In this document: positions 5,414-7,019 of the stretch, one piece after another
Layout of the letters: the number at the start of each line of letters is the position of its first letter
Numbering within the stretch: the first letter of the stretch is position 1
Source of the DNA: an uncultured Actinomycetes bacterium
GTDB taxonomy: Bacteria; Actinomycetota; Thermoleophilia; Solirubrobacterales; Thermoleophilaceae
Length of the DNA stretch: 7,019 bases
Direction: 5' to 3'
NCBI GenBank assembly: GCA_946481495.1
Contig: CAMLNW010000140.1
Span: 1-7,019 of the forward strand
Notes under the pieces: generated by a model
The model's input: the letters and a program-made list of their open reading frames with translations, nothing else
Databases searched by the model: none
What the model was told of the DNA's origin: nothing
Translations under genes and position numbers: made by a program

Positions 5414-6073
5414 CTAGAACAAGAACTGCTCGAGCCCAAAGGCGGGCGACTGCTGCAGCTGCCCCACGCGGCGAACGGCTAGGAGCACACCTGGCATGAA
5501 GGACTCGCGGGAGATGGAGTCGTGGCGGATGGAGAGGGTTTGGCCGAGGCCGCCGAAGACGATCTCCTGGTGGGCTACTAGGCCTGGGAGGCGGATCGAG
5601 TGGATCGGCTGGTGGACGTTGCCGCCGGCTTCGGCGATCAAGTCCGCGGTGCGTGCGGCGGTGCCGGAGGGGGCGTCGAGCTTGCGGTCGTGGTGGAGCT
5701 CGACGATCTCGCACTCGGGCATGTGGGGCGCGATCAGCTTGGCGGCCTCCATCATCAGGACGGCGCCGATCGCGAAGTTCGGGGCGACGAAGAGGTTGGC
5801 GCTACCGACGCCGGAGAGCTGGTTGAAGTCGGCGCCGGTGGTTCCCATCACGCAGTGGACGCCCGCTTCGAGGCACTGGCGGGCGTTGTCGAGCGCCGTG
5901 TCGGGCCGGGTGAAGTCGACGACGACGTCGGCGTTGGGCAGGACGTCGGCGAGCGTGGTGTCGAGCGTCGGGTCGGCGCGACCGGTGAGCTCCATGTCGT
6001 CGGCGCCCTCGACCGCACGGCAGACTTCCTCGCCCATCTTCCCGGCGGCGCCGGAGACTGCGACCCTGATCAC
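5414..6073 (-). CDS. dapB: 4-hydroxy-tetrahydrodipicolinate reductase
   Basis: Reduces the DapA product with NAD(P)H in the diaminopimelate/lysine pathway; cytoplasmic. It is 219 aa, at the short end of the family. The N-terminal Rossmann fold has GAAGKMG (8-14), VVDFTRPD (51-58), GTTG (77-80) and APNFAIGAVLMM (97-108). The catalytic segment ELHHDRKLDAPSGTA (125-139) holds H127, H128 and K131, the family's active-site residues. The C-terminal part carries SRESFMPGVLLA, as expected for the tetramerisation domain, so the protein appears complete. The GTG start at 6073 overlaps the upstream peptidase stop by 4 bp (GTGA), with a weak GAGG 10 nt before it, indicating coupled translation. Its product acts right after DapA, encoded about 1 kb away on the same strand but separated by an oppositely oriented gene and repeats. 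Confidence 0.95.
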   Translation of the reverse strand: MIRVAVSGAAGKMGEEVCRAVEGADDMELTGRADPTLDTTLADVLPNADVVVDFTRPDTALDNARQCLEAGVHCVMGTTGADFNQLSGVGSANLFVAPNFAIGAVLMMEAAKLIAPHMPECEIVELHHDRKLDAPSGTAARTADLIAEAGGNVHQPIHSIRLPGLVAHQEIVFGGLGQTLSIRHDSISRESFMPGVLLAVRRVGQLQQSPAFGLEQFLF

Positions 6074-7019
6074 GCCGCGAGCGCCTCATTGACGGGCGCC
6101 AGCGCCGCGCGGAAAGCGTCTTCGCTGGCCCCCACTCCCGCGGCCGACAGCCGCTCTGGGGCGTACAGCTCGGCGGCGAGCGTCGCTACGTCGTCAAGCG
6201 TCACTGCATCGAGCGCGGCGAGCACCTCGTCGAGGGTCAGTACCGGGATTCCCATCAGGACAGAGCTGCCGAGCCGGTTCATCCGGGCGAGTGTCGACTC
6301 CATCGACAGCGTCGTACGACCCTTCACGTTCTCGCGCGCTCGCTCGAGCTCCTCGGCGGTGATGCCGTCGGCGGTTACGCGCGTCAGCTCGCGGCCGATG
6401 ATCTCCATCGCTTCGCCGACGTTGTCTGGCCGTGTGCCGACGTAGATGCCGATCTGGCCGCTGTCGACGAACTGGCTTGCGTAGGAGTAGACCGAGTAGG
6501 CGAGGCCGCGCTTCTCGCGCACCTCCTGGAACAGCCGCGAAGATGTCGAGCCGCCGAGCACGGTGTCGAGGATCCGCAGCGCGAAGCGGCGGTCGTCGCC
6601 GCGTGCGATGCCGGGACCGCCGACGCAGAGGTGGTACTGCTCGGTCTCCTTGGTGTGGAAGCAGCGGCGCGGGCTGATCTCCGTCGGGGCCGCCTCGGCG
6701 GGTCCGTCGGCGCCCGGCAGCGAGGCGCAGTCCAGCTTCTCCTGGGCGAGCTCGACGAGCCGCTCGTGGTCGACGTTGCCAGCAGCCGCGAGCACGAGGT
6801 TGCCGCCGACGTAGCGCTCGTCATGGAACGCCGCAATCTCAGGGACCGGGACCGACGACACGACGTCGGCGCGGCCGATGATCGGCCTACCGAGCGGGTG
6901 ATCGCCGAAGACGGCCGTCGAGAGCACGTCGTGGACCTTGTCCTGCGGCTCGTCCTCGTACATCGCGATCTCCTCGAGCACGACCTCGCGCTCCGAGTCG
7001 ATTTCGGGATAGGTCGGCG
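6070..7019 (-). CDS. M16 family zinc peptidase (processing-peptidase-like), 5' end cut by window edge
   Basis: A pitrilysin/mitochondrial-processing-peptidase-like protease. About 316 codons are present; the frame is open to the right edge (PTYPEIDSEREVVLEEI), so the N-terminal part with the HxxEH zinc motif is outside the window and activity cannot be judged. Seen are the VVLEEIAMYEDEP segment typical of the helix after the zinc site, the FGDHPLGRPIIG segment, the end of the first M16 half, then the second half with REKRGLAYSVYSY (6481-6519), whose Arg and Tyr are conserved in M16 C-terminal domains. The GTG at 6981 is internal, not the start. It overlaps dapB by 4 bp. In streptomycetes this peptidase lies between polynucleotide phosphorylase and dapB, so pnp is expected beyond the right edge (inference). 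Confidence 0.93.
   Translation of the reverse strand, partial: PTYPEIDSEREVVLEEIAMYEDEPQDKVHDVLSTAVFGDHPLGRPIIGRADVVSSVPVPEIAAFHDERYVGGNLVLAAAGNVDHERLVELAQEKLDCASLPGADGPAEAAPTEISPRRCFHTKETEQYHLCVGGPGIARGDDRRFALRILDTVLGGSTSSRLFQEVREKRGLAYSVYSYASQFVDSGQIGIYVGTRPDNVGEAMEIIGRELTRVTADGITAEELERARENVKGRTTLSMESTLARMNRLGSSVLMGIPVLTLDEVLAALDAVTLDDVATLAAELYAPERLSAAGVGASEDAFRAALAPVNEALAA

Noticed and set aside
4969..5439. Short open frames on both strands in the gene-free region
   Set aside because: No ribosome sites, biased Arg/Pro/Ser composition, and they run across the inverted repeats; treated as translations of repeat DNA.
1..7019. tRNA or rRNA genes
   Set aside because: I saw no cloverleaf with a GTTCRANNC arm and no rRNA-like segment on either strand.

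Overview
The window comes from a GC-rich bacterial chromosome whose codons strongly prefer G or C in third position and whose genes often start with GTG or TTG. The order M16 peptidase - dapB - dapA - RNase J is familiar from actinobacteria. The small secreted protein with an N-terminal membrane anchor followed by I/V/L-every-five-residues repeats resembles proteins common in Thermoleophilia/Solirubrobacterales. The best guess is a deep-branching actinobacterium of that class. This assignment is inference; no rRNA or other marker gene is present.

Left part (1-1825, + strand): the 3' portion of a two-component sensor histidine kinase, cut by the left window edge, overlaps by 4 bp (GTGA) with a 209-aa secreted or membrane-anchored protein. 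That protein has a run of thirteen hydrophobic residues spaced exactly five apart and a beta-rich C-terminal domain. The unit ends in a short intergenic stretch (1826-1927) with two strong hairpins, facing the oppositely oriented RNase J gene.

Middle (1928-4454, - strand): dapA (4-hydroxy-tetrahydrodipicolinate synthase) and rnj (ribonuclease J), separated by 4 nt and probably translationally coupled. Diverging from dapA across a 92-bp gap that holds a perfect 14-bp palindrome is a + strand gene for a 139-aa protein resembling the actinobacterial DUF3052 family.

Right part (4967-7019): a 447-bp gene-free region lies between the convergent DUF3052-like gene and dapB. It carries two nested pairs of long inverted repeats (27 bp and 26 bp, both perfect), which together form two inverted copies of a bipartite element. 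Then, on the - strand, come dapB (4-hydroxy-tetrahydrodipicolinate reductase) and, overlapping it by 4 bp, an M16-family zinc peptidase cut by the right window edge.

DapA and DapB catalyse consecutive steps towards diaminopimelate and lysine. RNase J and the M16 peptidase are housekeeping RNA and protein processing enzymes that travel with the dap genes in actinobacteria. The least ordinary parts are the nested inverted repeats at 5011-5396 and the pentapeptide-like protein co-translated with a histidine kinase.
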